The notes under the pieces: model-generated
Databases searched by the model: none
What the model was told of the DNA's origin: nothing
The model's input: the letters and a program-made list of their open reading frames with translations, nothing else
Assembly (NCBI RefSeq): GCF_003173735.1
Contig: NZ_CP029551.1
Coordinates: forward strand, 3,124,001-3,188,000
DNA: 64,000 bases
Reading direction: 5' to 3'
Origin: Methylobacterium radiodurans
GTDB taxonomy: Bacteria > Pseudomonadota > Alphaproteobacteria > Rhizobiales > Beijerinckiaceae
Shown: one piece after another, positions 34,412-43,467 of the stretch
Numbering within the stretch: the stretch's first letter is position 1
Layout of the letters: each line of letters starts with the position of its first letter
Program-made: the position numbers and the translations under genes

Positions 34412-36010
34412 TCAGTGCCGGAAGTGGCGAAAGCCCGTGAACACCATGGCGAGCCCGGCCGCGTCGGCGGCCGCGATCACCTCGGCGTCGCGCATCGAGC
34501 CGCCGGGCTGGATCACCGCGGTCGCTCCGGCCTCGGCGGCAGCCATCAGCCCGTCCGCGAAGGGGAAGAAGGCGTCGGAGGCCACCACCGCGCCCTTGGC
34601 GAGGCTCTCGGGCAGCCCGAGGCGGTCGGCGCCCTCCTGCGCCTTCCAGGCGGCGATGCGCGAGGAATCGACCCGCGACATCTGCCCGGCGCCGATGCCC
34701 ACGGTCGCGCCGTCGCGGGCGTAGACGATCGCGTTCGATTTGACGTGCTTGGCCACCCGGTAGGCGAAGCGCAGGTCGGCGTACTCGGCCTCGCTCGGCT
34801 GGCGCTTGGTCACAACGTTCAGGGGCATGTCGTCGACGACGGCGTTGTCGCGGCCCTGGATCAGCAGGCCGCCGGACAGCGTGCGGACGGTCTCGCCGGC
34901 CTCGCGCGGGTCGGGCAGGCCGCCGGCGAGCAGCAGGCGCAGGTTCTTCTTGGCGCCGACGATCGCGCGGGCCTCCTCGCTGGCGTCGGGCGCGATGATC
35001 ACCTCGGTGAAGATCTCGACGATCTTGCGCGCGGCCTCGGCATCGAGCGGGCGGTTCAGCGCCACGATGCCGCCGAAGGCGGAGGTCGGGTCACAGCTGA
35101 GCGCGCGCTCGTAGGCCTCCAGCAGGCTCGCGCCCTCCGCCACCCCGCACGGGTTGGCGTGCTTGATGATCGCCACCGCCGCGGTGCGGGCCGGGTCGAA
35201 CTCGGCCACGCACTCGTAGGCCGCGTCGGTGTCGTTGAAATTGTTGAAGGAGAGTTCCTTGCCCTGGAGCTGGCGCGCGGTCGCGACGCCGGCCCGCGGC
35301 GTGCCGGGCGTCCGGTAGAAGGCCGCAATCTGGTGCGGGTTCTCGCCGTAGCGCAGACCCTGGCCGAGGCTGCCGCCGACGGCGCGGAACGGGGCCGGCC
35401 CCTCCGCCTCGACATGCCGGCTCAGCCAGTTGGCGATCGCCGCGTCGTAGGCGGCGGTGCGGGCATAGGCCTTCTGGGCGAGGCCGCGGCGCAGGTTCGT
35501 GGAGAGCGCGCCGTTGCCGGCCTCGAGCGCGGCCAGCACCGTGGCGTAGTCCGAGACATCCGTGACCACCGCGACGTCGCCGTGGTTCTTGGCCGCCGCG
35601 CGGATCATGGCCGGACCGCCGATATCGATGTTCTCGACGCAGTCGTCGTACGACTTGCCCGCCGCGATCGTCGCCTCGAACGGGTAGAGGTTGACGACGA
35701 GCAGGTCGATCGCGCCGATGCCGTGGGCGGCGAGCGCCGCCTGGTGCTCGGGGTTGTCGCGGATGGCGAGCAGGCCCCCGTGCACCGCCGGGTGCAGGGT
35801 CTTGACCCGGCCGTCCATCATCTCGGGGAAGCCCGTGAGGTCGGCGACCTCGCGCACCGGCAGACCCGCCTCGCTGAGCGCGCGGTGCGTGCCGCCGGTC
35901 GAGACCAGCTCAATGCCGCGCGCGTGGAGCGCGCGGGCGAAATCAACGAGCCCGGTCTTGTCCGAGACGGAGAGGAGCGCGCGGGCAACCCGCACCTGAT
36001 CATGCGACAT
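34412..36010 (-). CDS. purH: Bifunctional AICAR formyltransferase / IMP cyclohydrolase
   Basis: Catalyses the last two steps of IMP synthesis in the cytoplasm. The 532-residue protein has the N-terminal cyclohydrolase domain (about 1-200, [39 protein letters not shown]) and the C-terminal formyltransferase domain with the catalytic Lys-His pair in [11 protein letters not shown] and the [12 protein letters not shown] segment. ATG at 36010 matches the family start ([15 protein letters not shown]). An open frame extends far upstream over the methyltransferase gene but in the wrong frame for it. The methyltransferase gene ends 108 bp upstream on the same strand. Confidence 0.98.
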   Translation of the reverse strand: MSHDQVRVARALLSVSDKTGLVDFARALHARGIELVSTGGTHRALSEAGLPVREVADLTGFPEMMDGRVKTLHPAVHGGLLAIRDNPEHQAALAAHGIGAIDLLVVNLYPFEATIAAGKSYDDCVENIDIGGPAMIRAAAKNHGDVAVVTDVSDYATVLAALEAGNGALSTNLRRGLAQKAYARTAAYDAAIANWLSRHVEAEGPAPFRAVGGSLGQGLRYGENPHQIAAFYRTPGTPRAGVATARQLQGKELSFNNFNDTDAAYECVAEFDPARTAAVAIIKHANPCGVAEGASLLEAYERALSCDPTSAFGGIVALNRPLDAEAARKIVEIFTEVIIAPDASEEARAIVGAKKNLRLLLAGGLPDPREAGETVRTLSGGLLIQGRDNAVVDDMPLNVVTKRQPSEAEYADLRFAYRVAKHVKSNAIVYARDGATVGIGAGQMSRVDSSRIAAWKAQEGADRLGLPESLAKGAVVASDAFFPFADGLMAAAEAGATAVIQPGGSMRDAEVIAAADAAGLAMVFTGFRHFRH

Positions 36011-36117
36011 GGCGGAATCTTCGGCAGAGGTCTTGTGGTCGGTGGCGATCTGGCCCGGCCGGTAGCACGGAACCGATCCGGCCGGCCAGGGAGCCCCGCG
36101 ACGATCCGCCCTCGCGC

Positions 36118-36954
36118 TCAGCGCCGCCGGTAGACGAAGACGTCCTGATGTCCGTCGAGCTGCGTCGGCCGGTAGGAGAGGAGCTCCAGGTCCGGCGCCG
36201 CCTCGGCAACGAGCGCCTCGACGGCGGCGCGGCTGAACCAGGTCAGGCCGTAATCGGCCGTGTAGTAGGGGTAGCGGGCATAGTAGTAGCCCTCGCGCGC
36301 CATGGCGGCGAGCACGGCCGGCTTGTCGAGCCAGAACTGCTCGTAGCGCTCGGCCTGCTCGGCCGAGCCCTGGCCGTGGATGGTGAAGACCACGATCCCG
36401 CCGGGCTTCAGCGCGCGGGCCACGTCGGCAAGGTTGGCGTGCACGACGGACCGCGGCAGGTGGGTGTAGACCGAGAGCAGGTAGACGAGGTCGTAGGCGG
36501 CGGCGGGCTTCGGCTGGGCCCGCTCCATCACCGGGACCTGCGTGGCGCCGAACTCGGCCGCCGTGAAGCGGGCGCCCTCCTCGATCATGTCGCAGACGGC
36601 GATGCGCTCGCCCGGCAGGCGGCGGGAGAGCTGGCGCACGATGCGGCCGTAGCCGCAGCCGATCTCCAGCGCGCGCCCGATCGAGTCCCAGTCGCGCCCG
36701 GCCTCGTGCACCGCCGTTTCCAGGATGTCGACGAACTGCTCGGCGCCGGCCATGTAGCTCGCGACCTTGTCGGGCGCGGTCGAGGTCAGCATGAAGTCGT
36801 TGTAGTGGGCGCGCCCGATCCCCGCGACGGGCCGTGCGCCGAGGCGCGAGCCCAGCGCGAAGCGGGCCTTGCGGCCGACGCCGTAGAGGGTGGGCGAGCG
36901 CTTGATCACGTCCAGCATCGCGGGCGGGATCAGCCGGGTCGAGAGAGAGGGCAC
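36118..36954 (-). CDS. Class I SAM-dependent methyltransferase
   Basis: A 278-residue methyltransferase. The SAM-binding motif I is [15 protein letters not shown] (about residue 105-119), motif II acidic residue is in AVCDMIEEG, and post-motif segments [14 protein letters not shown] and [13 protein letters not shown] are typical of the Methyltransf_25/12 families. Unusual is the C-terminal half rich in Tyr ([21 protein letters not shown]). The start is taken as GTG 36954 with GGAG eight bases upstream; GTG 36984 and ATG 36918 are alternatives. The gene lies between heparinase and purH. Substrate unknown; proximity to a glycan-type lyase gene allows a saccharide role, but that is only a guess. 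Confidence 0.85.
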   Translation of the reverse strand: MPSLSTRLIPPAMLDVIKRSPTLYGVGRKARFALGSRLGARPVAGIGRAHYNDFMLTSTAPDKVASYMAGAEQFVDILETAVHEAGRDWDSIGRALEIGCGYGRIVRQLSRRLPGERIAVCDMIEEGARFTAAEFGATQVPVMERAQPKPAAAYDLVYLLSVYTHLPRSVVHANLADVARALKPGGIVVFTIHGQGSAEQAERYEQFWLDKPAVLAAMAREGYYYARYPYYTADYGLTWFSRAAVEALVAEAAPDLELLSYRPTQLDGHQDVFVYRRR

Positions 36955-37091
36955 GGGGACGGCTCCGCTTGGCAGATGCCTCACGATGCCGCCGCGGACG
37001 CGCGTCCACAACGATTTACGCGCGGCAAGCCTAATGGAGCTTTGCGGGTCCGGGAGCGTCCGGATTCGGGTCGGATCTCCCGAGCGCCGCG

Positions 37092-37125
37092 GCTCCCCTC
37101 TCCCCGCTTGCGGGGAGAGGGGAGC
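37092..37125. repeat. 16-bp-stem palindrome, left copy
   Basis: A perfect 16-bp stem with a TT loop, core CTCCCCTCTCCCCGC. It forms the outer end of the left composite repeat. Confidence 0.9.
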
Positions 37126-37239
37126 GACGACCCTGTCGTCGGCGCGGCGAGGCGGCAGCCGAAGGTGAGGGGGCTTCGACGAAAGAGTCTCTTCCGGCAT
37201 CGCCCCCTCACCGCCGCTGCGGCTTCGCCTCCGCTTCCC

Positions 37240-37288
37240 GCAGGCACGACAGGGTGCCTGCAGGCCTCTCCCCGCAAGCGGGGAGAGG
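37240..37288. repeat. Palindrome pair, right copy
   Basis: GCAGGCAC/GTGCCTGC (37240-37261, 6-nt loop) is followed by an 11-bp CCTCTCCCCGC/GCGGGGAGAGG stem with an AA loop (37265-37288). Read on the other strand, the block matches the left copy at 37092 onward. Confidence 0.85.
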
Positions 37289-37329
37289 GGGGTGCTGCGG
37301 CTCCCGGAGCGGTCGACCGGGAAGCGTTA

Positions 37330-39087
37330 TCAACCCCGCCCCGGCGCCGCCGCGCGGCGGCGGAACGACCAGCGCACCTCGGTGCCCTCGCCGTCGATGC
37401 CGAGCCGCAGGTGCAGGACGATCTGGTCGGTGCGGCGCGCCCCCGAGAGGCCCGCGAAGTAGACGCTCTCCTCGATCGCGACGGCCGCGCCCTCGGCCGC
37501 GAAGTGCCAGACCTCGCCGAGCGGCGAGGCCAGTTCCAGCTCCGTGCCGACCCCGCGCACGGCGATCGCCGGGTGGAGGTGGAAGCGCACGGCGACCTCC
37601 GGCTCGCGCGGGCCGGTCCGGCTCGTCCGCCGGAACGCGTCCGTGCCGTCGAGGCGGGCGCCATCCGCGGACAGCACCCAGCGCCGCTCGTGCACGAGGC
37701 CGAAATCGGGCGCGTAGCCGTCGTGGCGGGCGGCGAGCACGAGGCCGTCGTCGGTCTCGGTGCGCTCCGAGCGCACGTCGCGGGGCCCGCGCAGCACCAC
37801 CGGCCCGAGCCGGCGCGTGAGCCACGCGGCGGCCGCCCGCTCGCCCCACCAGCCGCCGGGGCCGAGGAAGCGGCAGGAGGAGGCGTCGCCCACGCAGGCC
37901 GTCGAGTGGGCGGCGGTCGAGCGGGCGACCCGGCGCAGGTCCGCCCCGCTCGCCGGCAGGCCGCAATTCACCACGAGACGCTGGGGCCCGCTCGACATCT
38001 CGAAGGAGAGGCAGCCCGCCCCGGCATTGCGCGAATCGGCGAGCGGCGGGCTCGCGCCGACATCGGCCACCACCACGACCCGGCCCGCCTCCAGCCGCTC
38101 GTACCCTGAGTTCGGCGCGTGCATCAGCGGGCGGGCGAGCGCCCCGTCGTAGACGAGGAGCGTGGCGAGCTGGTCGGCGGCGGTCGCGCCCATGCCGTTG
38201 AAGTGGCTGAGCGAGGCGTCTGCGTGGCGCAGCAGCCGCAGCAGCGGCAGCATCCGGTCGATGGCGCGGATCAGCGCCGCCGGCGGCTCGACGTTGCGGC
38301 TGAGATAGCTCTGGCGCAGCGGCAAGAGGTCGAGCAGCAACTCCATGGCGAAGTGCGGGTCGCGCGAGCGGTGGCCGCCATCGGCCATGATCTGCCGGTC
38401 GAGCTCGCGCGAGAGCACGCGCGTCGCCCGCCGGAGGATCGGCTGGATGCCCTCGCAGCACAGGCCTGCGTAGCAGAGCGCGACCGCGGCGTTCAGCCGC
38501 CAGCCCGGCGGCACGCCCCGGCGCAGGTCCCGCTCCAGCTGCTGCGCGTTGCGGGCGATGGCCTTCAGGAAGGCCTGGTAGAAGCCGTGGTCGGCGCCCT
38601 CCAGCACCAGCGGCGACTGGCACAGGAAGGAGATCAGGCGCCGCGCGGCGACGGGCGTGCGGCGGGCGAGCGCGGGATCGCCCCGGCCCGTCATGAAATC
38701 GGCCACGAAGGCGCGGGCGTTGGCGCGCGCCAGCGCCGTGTCGGCGGCGCGCAGGTGGCGCAGCCAGCCGAAGCCGTAGAGCACCTCGGCCCATTCGGGG
38801 GAGGGGGGCGCGTAGTCGAAGGGCGACCCGCCGCTGGCCGCGAGCGAGCGGCCCGCGAAGAAGAAGAGGCCGGCGTAGATGTCGTCCGCGAAGGTGGCGT
38901 CGGCCGTGCGCAGGTCGTGGGGCGCGATGACGAGGCCCGCGACCCGCACCCGCGCCAAGATATCCGGCGGCGCCGTGAGCCGGGCCGCGGCCGCGCGGAC
39001 GACGCCCGCGACCTCGCGGCCGAGCAGCCGGTAGAATCGCCAGCGATCGGACCCCCCAGCCAAACCCCAGGCCAACCCCCAAGCCAC
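37330..39087 (-). CDS. Heparinase II/III family protein
   Basis: A 585-residue protein with the heparinase II/III architecture: an N-terminal helical toroid (about 60-300) and a C-terminal beta-sandwich (about 320-580, from GRVVVVADVGASPP on). In Hyphomicrobiales this gene commonly lies upstream of purH and has no known substrate. Family members cleave or bind acidic polysaccharides. No signal peptide is obvious, though the first residues (MAWGLAWGLAGG) are unusually hydrophobic and internally repeated. GTG 39087 has AGGAG six bases upstream. The presence of an uncleaved N-terminus leaves open whether it acts inside or outside the cell. Confidence 0.88.
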   Translation of the reverse strand: MAWGLAWGLAGGSDRWRFYRLLGREVAGVVRAAAARLTAPPDILARVRVAGLVIAPHDLRTADATFADDIYAGLFFFAGRSLAASGGSPFDYAPPSPEWAEVLYGFGWLRHLRAADTALARANARAFVADFMTGRGDPALARRTPVAARRLISFLCQSPLVLEGADHGFYQAFLKAIARNAQQLERDLRRGVPPGWRLNAAVALCYAGLCCEGIQPILRRATRVLSRELDRQIMADGGHRSRDPHFAMELLLDLLPLRQSYLSRNVEPPAALIRAIDRMLPLLRLLRHADASLSHFNGMGATAADQLATLLVYDGALARPLMHAPNSGYERLEAGRVVVVADVGASPPLADSRNAGAGCLSFEMSSGPQRLVVNCGLPASGADLRRVARSTAAHSTACVGDASSCRFLGPGGWWGERAAAAWLTRRLGPVVLRGPRDVRSERTETDDGLVLAARHDGYAPDFGLVHERRWVLSADGARLDGTDAFRRTSRTGPREPEVAVRFHLHPAIAVRGVGTELELASPLGEVWHFAAEGAAVAIEESVYFAGLSGARRTDQIVLHLRLGIDGEGTEVRWSFRRRAAAPGRG

Positions 39088-39150
39088 GCGCTCTCCTCGG
39101 GCCCTGGGCGACGGCCCGGCCGGTCAATCGGTCAAGCTAGAGCGGGCCTC

Positions 39151-39165
39151 TTAACCATCGGTTTA
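39151..39165 (-). promoter_or_regulatory. CtrA-like site upstream of heparinase
   Basis: TTAACCATCGGTTTA matches the alphaproteobacterial CtrA consensus TTAA-N7-TTAA with one mismatch. It lies 64 bp before the heparinase start. Confidence 0.35.
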
Positions 39166-39246
39166 CGCTCTGTCATGGTCGGCATGGCCCATGGGATCCG
39201 CGGGTCCGTCCGCCGTTCCGCAACCCGCCGGGGCCTGGCGGGGGCG

Positions 39247-39762
39247 CTAGGCCACCGCCGCCGGATCGGCCGGGTCGCGTTCCCTGAGCCGGGCGAGGGC
39301 CTCGCCGGCCCGGCGCGCCAAATGCTCGACGCGGCCGACTGTCTCCGCGTCGAGGGCGACGAAGGCGCACCAGTAGGTGCCGAGGGCGGCCACCGCCTCC
39401 GGCGCGCCGACCGGCGCCATGACGAGGCTTCGGATCGAGGTCCTGCGGTAGGGCGCGGCCGGGACCCGAGGATCCAGAGCCACGTCCGGGACGACGGCGG
39501 TCGCGCCGTTCAACATCGCCCAGCCGGACACGCAGTCCGCGAGCGGGAAGCGCTGGTTCTTCCAGAGCGGCTCGATCGCGTTCTCGGCGACGTAGCGGCA
39601 GAACGCGCCCTCCCGCAGGGCGACGGCGACGCCGTCGCACCCCACCGCCTGCCGGGTCCACCGGCAGAGGGCCGACACCACGTCGTCGCGGGATCGGGCG
39701 GCCGCGAGATGTTCGCACACGTGCTCCAGGCGTGGATCGGTCCGGACGTACGCATCGAACAT
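39247..39762 (-). CDS. GAF domain protein
   Basis: A 171-residue protein consisting of one GAF domain (about residues 12-160). Recognisable pieces are RWTRQAVGCDGVAVAL, the LADCVSGWAM turn, VVPDVALDPRVPAAPYRRTSIRS and VGAPEAVAALGTYW. GAF domains bind small ligands or chromophores; a phytochrome-type Cys is not in the expected place. No output domain is attached. It resembles the GAF halves of Methylobacterium histidine kinases, so it may be a truncated or stand-alone sensor. ATG 39762 has no strong ribosome site. The gene lies between heparinase and the zinc-binding protein on the same strand, 62 bp from the latter. Confidence 0.82.
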   Translation of the reverse strand: MFDAYVRTDPRLEHVCEHLAAARSRDDVVSALCRWTRQAVGCDGVAVALREGAFCRYVAENAIEPLWKNQRFPLADCVSGWAMLNGATAVVPDVALDPRVPAAPYRRTSIRSLVMAPVGAPEAVAALGTYWCAFVALDAETVGRVEHLARRAGEALARLRERDPADPAAVA

Positions 39763-39824
39763 GCGAGCACGTTAAGGCCGGGGCGGCCCACCGTCCAGGC
39801 GAGGGCAGGGATGCGGCGGGTATG

Positions 39825-40775
39825 CTAGCCGGGCCCGAGCGCCGCCGCGAAGGCCTTCAGGTTCGCCCGCATCATCGCGAGGTAGGTCGGAGCCGGTCCG
39901 TCCGGGCCGGAGAGCGAGTCCGAGTAGACCTTGCCGCCGATGCGCGCGCCGCTCTCGCGGGCGATCTGCTGCATCAGGCGCGGGTCGGCGATCGTCTCAA
40001 GGAAGACGGCCGGCACCTTGTCGCGGCGGATCTGGCGGATGATCCGGGCGACGCCCTTCGGGCTGGCCTCGGAGGCCGTCGACACCCCCTGGGGAGCGAT
40101 GAAGGCGAGCCCGTAGGCGGCGCTGAAATAGCCGAAGGAATCGTGCGTGGTGATGACGCGCCGGTGCTCGGGCGGGATCGCCGCCACGGTGGACCGGATC
40201 TCGGCTTCCAGGCGGTCGAGCTCGGCGAGGTAGGCGGTCGTGTTGCGGGCGTAGTCGTCGGCGTGCGCCGGATCCGCCGCCGCGAGGCCGTCGCGGATGT
40301 TGGCGACGTAGGTGCGCACGTTCGCCACGCTCTGCCACGCGTGCGGATCGACCTCCGTGTCCGAGGCCGGCCGGCCGCGCCCGGGCGGGTGGTCATGGTC
40401 GCCCCCCGGGTCGCTCCCGTGATCGTGGCCGTGGCCGGGATCGGCCGCAACGGTCCGCACCCCCGTCGAGGCGACGACGACCGGCGCCTTCGTGCCGGAG
40501 GCCTGGACCAGCCGGTCGATCCAGCCCTCGAAGCCGAGGCCGTTCGTCACGATGATGCGGGCCTGCGCGAGCGTGCGGGAATCGGCCGGCGCCGGGTTGT
40601 AGCTGTGGGCATCGGCGTTCGGCCCGACGAGGCTCGCCACGCTCACGTGGGCGCCGCCGACCTGCCGCACGAGGTCGGCCAGGATCGAGAAGGTCGCCAC
40701 CGCCCGCAGCGGCTCGGCCGCGGCCGGGAGCGCCAGCCAGAGGAACGCCAGCCCGAGCGCGGCGGCCCGGACCAT
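39825..40775 (-). CDS. znuA: ZnuA-type zinc/manganese ABC transporter binding protein
   Basis: A 316-residue periplasmic metal-binding protein of the cluster A-1 family. The mature part begins PLRAVATFSILADLV, with metal ligands expected at His in GPNADAHSYNP, His in VDPHAWQS, His in VITTHDSFGYF and Asp/Glu in FLETIADPRLM. A His-rich loop (GHGHDHGS...GDHDHPP, about residues 118-133) is typical of zinc-specific ZnuA. ATG 40775 is chosen as it starts at the signal peptide; the frame continues to GTG 40877, but that stretch contains a palindromic operator-like site. No znuB or znuC lies next to it; its transporter must be encoded elsewhere. Confidence 0.92.
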   Translation of the reverse strand: MVRAAALGLAFLWLALPAAAEPLRAVATFSILADLVRQVGGAHVSVASLVGPNADAHSYNPAPADSRTLAQARIIVTNGLGFEGWIDRLVQASGTKAPVVVASTGVRTVAADPGHGHDHGSDPGGDHDHPPGRGRPASDTEVDPHAWQSVANVRTYVANIRDGLAAADPAHADDYARNTTAYLAELDRLEAEIRSTVAAIPPEHRRVITTHDSFGYFSAAYGLAFIAPQGVSTASEASPKGVARIIRQIRRDKVPAVFLETIADPRLMQQIARESGARIGGKVYSDSLSGPDGPAPTYLAMMRANLKAFAAALGPG

Positions 40776-40856
40776 GCCGCGCCCGACCCTTGTGCGGCCC
40801 CGCCCGATCTCTCCCAACCGCACCGCCCGCTCCCTCGCTGCCACACGGCGCCAGTA

Positions 40857-40873
40857 ATGTAACAGTGTTGCAT
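40857..40873 (-). promoter_or_regulatory. 17-bp palindrome, candidate Zur box
   Basis: ATGTAACA-G-TGTTGCAT has 7 of 8 matching arm positions and stands out as A/T-rich. It lies 82 bp before the chosen znuA start. Its shape resembles Zur operators of alphaproteobacteria (ATGTTATA...TATAACAT). It could also act on the divergent Spy-like gene. Confidence 0.55.
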
Positions 40874-41057
40874 ACACAAGCCGGATACAGGCCGGGCGCA
40901 GAGCGCGCCCCGCATGAACGCGAAGATGAACGCGATGTCATGTCCCGGACAGGGGGCCGCCAGGAGGGCTCGGCTATCCAGGCTTGGCCGTTCCGGCACG
41001 CGGCGCCTCCTCCGGAGCACGCGGCGCGCCCTCCCGGCGCGAACGATGGAGAGATGC

Positions 41058-41561
41058 ATGACCCGAGCTGTGATGAAGGGTGCCATCCTCGCGGGCGTCG
41101 CTGCCCTCGGGCTGGCGGGCGTGGCGGCGGCGCGCGAGGCGCGGCCCGAGCCGTTCGGCGGGCGCTGGAGCGCCTTCTCGAAGGAGGATCGCGCGGCCTT
41201 CGCGGACGCGCGCATCGCGGCGCTGCACGCGGGGCTGCGCCTGACGCCCGACCAGGAGAAGCTGTGGCCGCCGGTCGAGGCGGCGATGCGCGACCTCTCG
41301 CGGCTGCGGCAGGGCCAGCGCGAGGCCTGGGCCGAGCGCGGCCGGATGATCGACGACGCGCCGGGCGCGCTGCGCGCCATGGCGGACGCGGCGAGCGCCC
41401 GGGCGGACGCCCTGCGCAAGCTCGCCGACGCCTCGGGCCCGCTCTACGCCACCCTCGACCAGGACCAGAAGCGCCGCGCCCTGGTGCTCGCCCGGCCGAT
41501 GCGCCCGCATCACGGCCACGGCTGGCAGCGGGAGCGGGGCCCGCGCGGCGAGCGGGACTGA
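41058..41561 (+). CDS. Spy/CpxP-like LTXXQ periplasmic protein
   Basis: A 167-residue protein with a Sec signal peptide (about 1-24) and an LTPDQEKLWPPVEAAMRDL motif, the LTxxQ hallmark of Spy/CpxP periplasmic chaperones and metal sensors. The rest is helical with many Arg and Ala, and the tail is His/Arg-rich (RPMRPHHGHGWQRERGPRGERD), which may bind metal. ATG 41058 follows GGAGAG six bases upstream; an ATG at 41046 would give MERCMTRAV. It is divergent from znuA across the candidate Zur box. It is encoded 77 bp before an ABC exporter. A role in envelope stress or metal response is inferred. Confidence 0.85.
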   Translation: MTRAVMKGAILAGVAALGLAGVAAAREARPEPFGGRWSAFSKEDRAAFADARIAALHAGLRLTPDQEKLWPPVEAAMRDLSRLRQGQREAWAERGRMIDDAPGALRAMADAASARADALRKLADASGPLYATLDQDQKRRALVLARPMRPHHGHGWQRERGPRGERD

Positions 41562-41638
41562 GCCGCTCACCCCTCCCTTGATCCCGAGGGCCGGCGGCGG
41601 CAAACCCCGCCGACCCCCGCGGATCCCGGATTCCTGCC

Positions 41639-43405
41639 ATGGCGCGCCTGAAGGGCGACACGATCCCGCTCCTCGCCCGCCTCTGGCGCGTGTGGCTCTC
41701 CCCCCACCGCGGTACGCTCGCGGTGGTGCTGGTGCTGATCGCCGTCGTGGGCGCCGCCACCGGCCTTTACCCGGCGCTGATCAAGGCCGCCTTCGACGCC
41801 TTCGACCACAAGGACCCCTCCGCCCTGACCTACGGGCCCGCGGTGGTGATCGCCGTGACGGCCGTGCGCGGCTTCGCGCTCCTCGGCCAGACCGTGCTGA
41901 CGAACCGCGTCGTCACCCGGGTCGAGGCCGACATGCAGGCCGCGCTCTACGGCCACCTGATCGAGGCCGACCTCGCCCAGCTCGGGCGCGAGAGCCCGGC
42001 CGCCTTCACGCAGCGCTTCACCACCGACTTCGCCTTCATCAAGGAGGCCCTGACCCGGATCTCCACGGTGCTGCTGCGCGACGTGGCGATGCTGATCGGG
42101 CTGGTCGCGGCCCTCATCTGGATGGACCCGGTCCTGACCCTTGTGGCCGCCGTCACGGTGCCGTTCGTGGCGGGACCGATCGGGCGGATCGGCAAGAAGC
42201 TCCGGCGGGTCTCGACCACCACGCAGGAGCAGATGGGCGCGACCGCGAGCCTGATCTCGGAGAGCCTGGCCGGCGTGCGCGTCGCCAAGACCTACGGCAT
42301 GGAGGGCTACCTCAAGGCCCGAGCCCGCGCCTCGCTCGACGAGGTGCGCCGCCTCAAGATGAAGGCCGCCAATGCCCGCGGGCGCCTCGACCCGCTCCTG
42401 GAGATCGGCGGCGGGCTGGCGGTGGCGGGCGTTCTGGCGCTCGTCGGGCAGCGGGTGATGTCGGGCGAGCGCACGGTCGGCGACTTCACCGGCTACGTGG
42501 CCGCTCTGCTGCTCGCGGCCCAGCCCGCCCGCGCACTCGGCACCCTCAACGCGATCCTGCAGGAGGCGGCGGCGGCGCTTCGGCGCTACTTCGACTTGCT
42601 CGACGAGGCCCCGACCATCCGCGAGGCGCCGGGCGCCCCGGCGCTCGCGATGGGGGTGGGCGCGATCCGCTTCGAGGGGGTGCACTTCCGCTACCGCCCC
42701 GACGCGCCGGCGCTGGAGGGGATCGACCTCGACGTGGCGCCGGGCTCGACCACGGCGCTCGTCGGGCGCTCGGGCTCGGGCAAGTCCTCGCTCCTGAACC
42801 TCGTGCCGCGCCTCTACGACGTCACGGCGGGCCGCGTGCTCATCGACGGGCAGGACGTGCGGGCGGTGACGCTGGCGTCGCTGCGCGCGGCGGTCGCCGT
42901 GGTCTCGCAGGAGGTGACGCTGTTCGACGACACGGTGGCGGCCAATATCGGCTTCGGCCGGCCCGGTGCCTCTCAAGCTGAGATCGAGGCGGCGGCCCGC
43001 GCGGCGGCCGCTCACGACTTCGTCGCCAAGCTGCCCGAGGGCTACGATTTCCGCGTCGGCCCCGCAGGGCAGCGTCTCTCGGGGGGCGAGCGCCAGCGCA
43101 TCGCGCTCGCCCGCGCCTTCCTGAAGGACGCGCCGATCCTGCTCCTCGACGAGGCGACCTCCGCGCTCGATGCCGAGAGCGAGCGGCTGGTGCAGGCAGC
43201 CCTGACGCGGCTGATGCAGGGCCGCACCACGCTCGTCATCGCCCACCGGCTCTCGACCATCCGCCAGGCCGATCGGATCGTCGTGATGGAGGCCGGCCGC
43301 ATCGCCGAGAGCGGCCGCCACGACGACCTGCTGGCGGCCGAGGGCACCTACGCGCGCCTTCACCGGATGCAGCGCGACGAGCCGGAGGCGCTGGCCGGCG
43401 CCTGA
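41639..43405 (+). CDS. ABC exporter, fused permease and ATPase (MsbA-like)
   Basis: A 588-residue half-transporter of the ABCB type. Six membrane segments (about residues 20-320) precede the ATPase: Walker A GRSGSGKSS, Q-loop VVSQEVTLFDD, signature LSGGERQR, Walker B ILLLDEATSALD and H-loop IAHRLSTI. The family works as a homodimer exporting lipids, lipid A core or drugs. Without neighbours for lipid synthesis or secretion the substrate is open; kdsB 2 kb away is consistent with a lipid A/LPS role but does not prove it. ATG 41639 matches the typical start. The next gene begins 63 bp downstream on the same strand. Confidence 0.95.
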   Translation: MARLKGDTIPLLARLWRVWLSPHRGTLAVVLVLIAVVGAATGLYPALIKAAFDAFDHKDPSALTYGPAVVIAVTAVRGFALLGQTVLTNRVVTRVEADMQAALYGHLIEADLAQLGRESPAAFTQRFTTDFAFIKEALTRISTVLLRDVAMLIGLVAALIWMDPVLTLVAAVTVPFVAGPIGRIGKKLRRVSTTTQEQMGATASLISESLAGVRVAKTYGMEGYLKARARASLDEVRRLKMKAANARGRLDPLLEIGGGLAVAGVLALVGQRVMSGERTVGDFTGYVAALLLAAQPARALGTLNAILQEAAAALRRYFDLLDEAPTIREAPGAPALAMGVGAIRFEGVHFRYRPDAPALEGIDLDVAPGSTTALVGRSGSGKSSLLNLVPRLYDVTAGRVLIDGQDVRAVTLASLRAAVAVVSQEVTLFDDTVAANIGFGRPGASQAEIEAAARAAAAHDFVAKLPEGYDFRVGPAGQRLSGGERQRIALARAFLKDAPILLLDEATSALDAESERLVQAALTRLMQGRTTLVIAHRLSTIRQADRIVVMEAGRIAESGRHDDLLAAEGTYARLHRMQRDEPEALAGA

Positions 43406-43467
43406 GCGGCGGGAACCTGCGGCTGTCCAGGGACATCCCGCTCAGGGGTCGGCGGAGGCGCAGGATC

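Larger units (their letters stand above)
36955..37329. other. 375-bp region with inverted composite repeats
   Basis: This spacer between heparinase and the methyltransferase holds no convincing gene. It is filled with two copies, in opposite orientation, of a roughly 90-bp element (37092-37181 and 37201-37290), each made of a CTCTCCCCGC palindrome, a CCCTGTCGT block and a GGTGAGGGGG end. The 37-90 bp before the methyltransferase gene are otherwise plain. Confidence 0.7.

Noticed and set aside
40776..40877. GTG 40877 as the znuA start
   Set aside because: It would place a 17-bp palindrome inside the coding region and give an implausible 34-residue N-region before the signal peptide.
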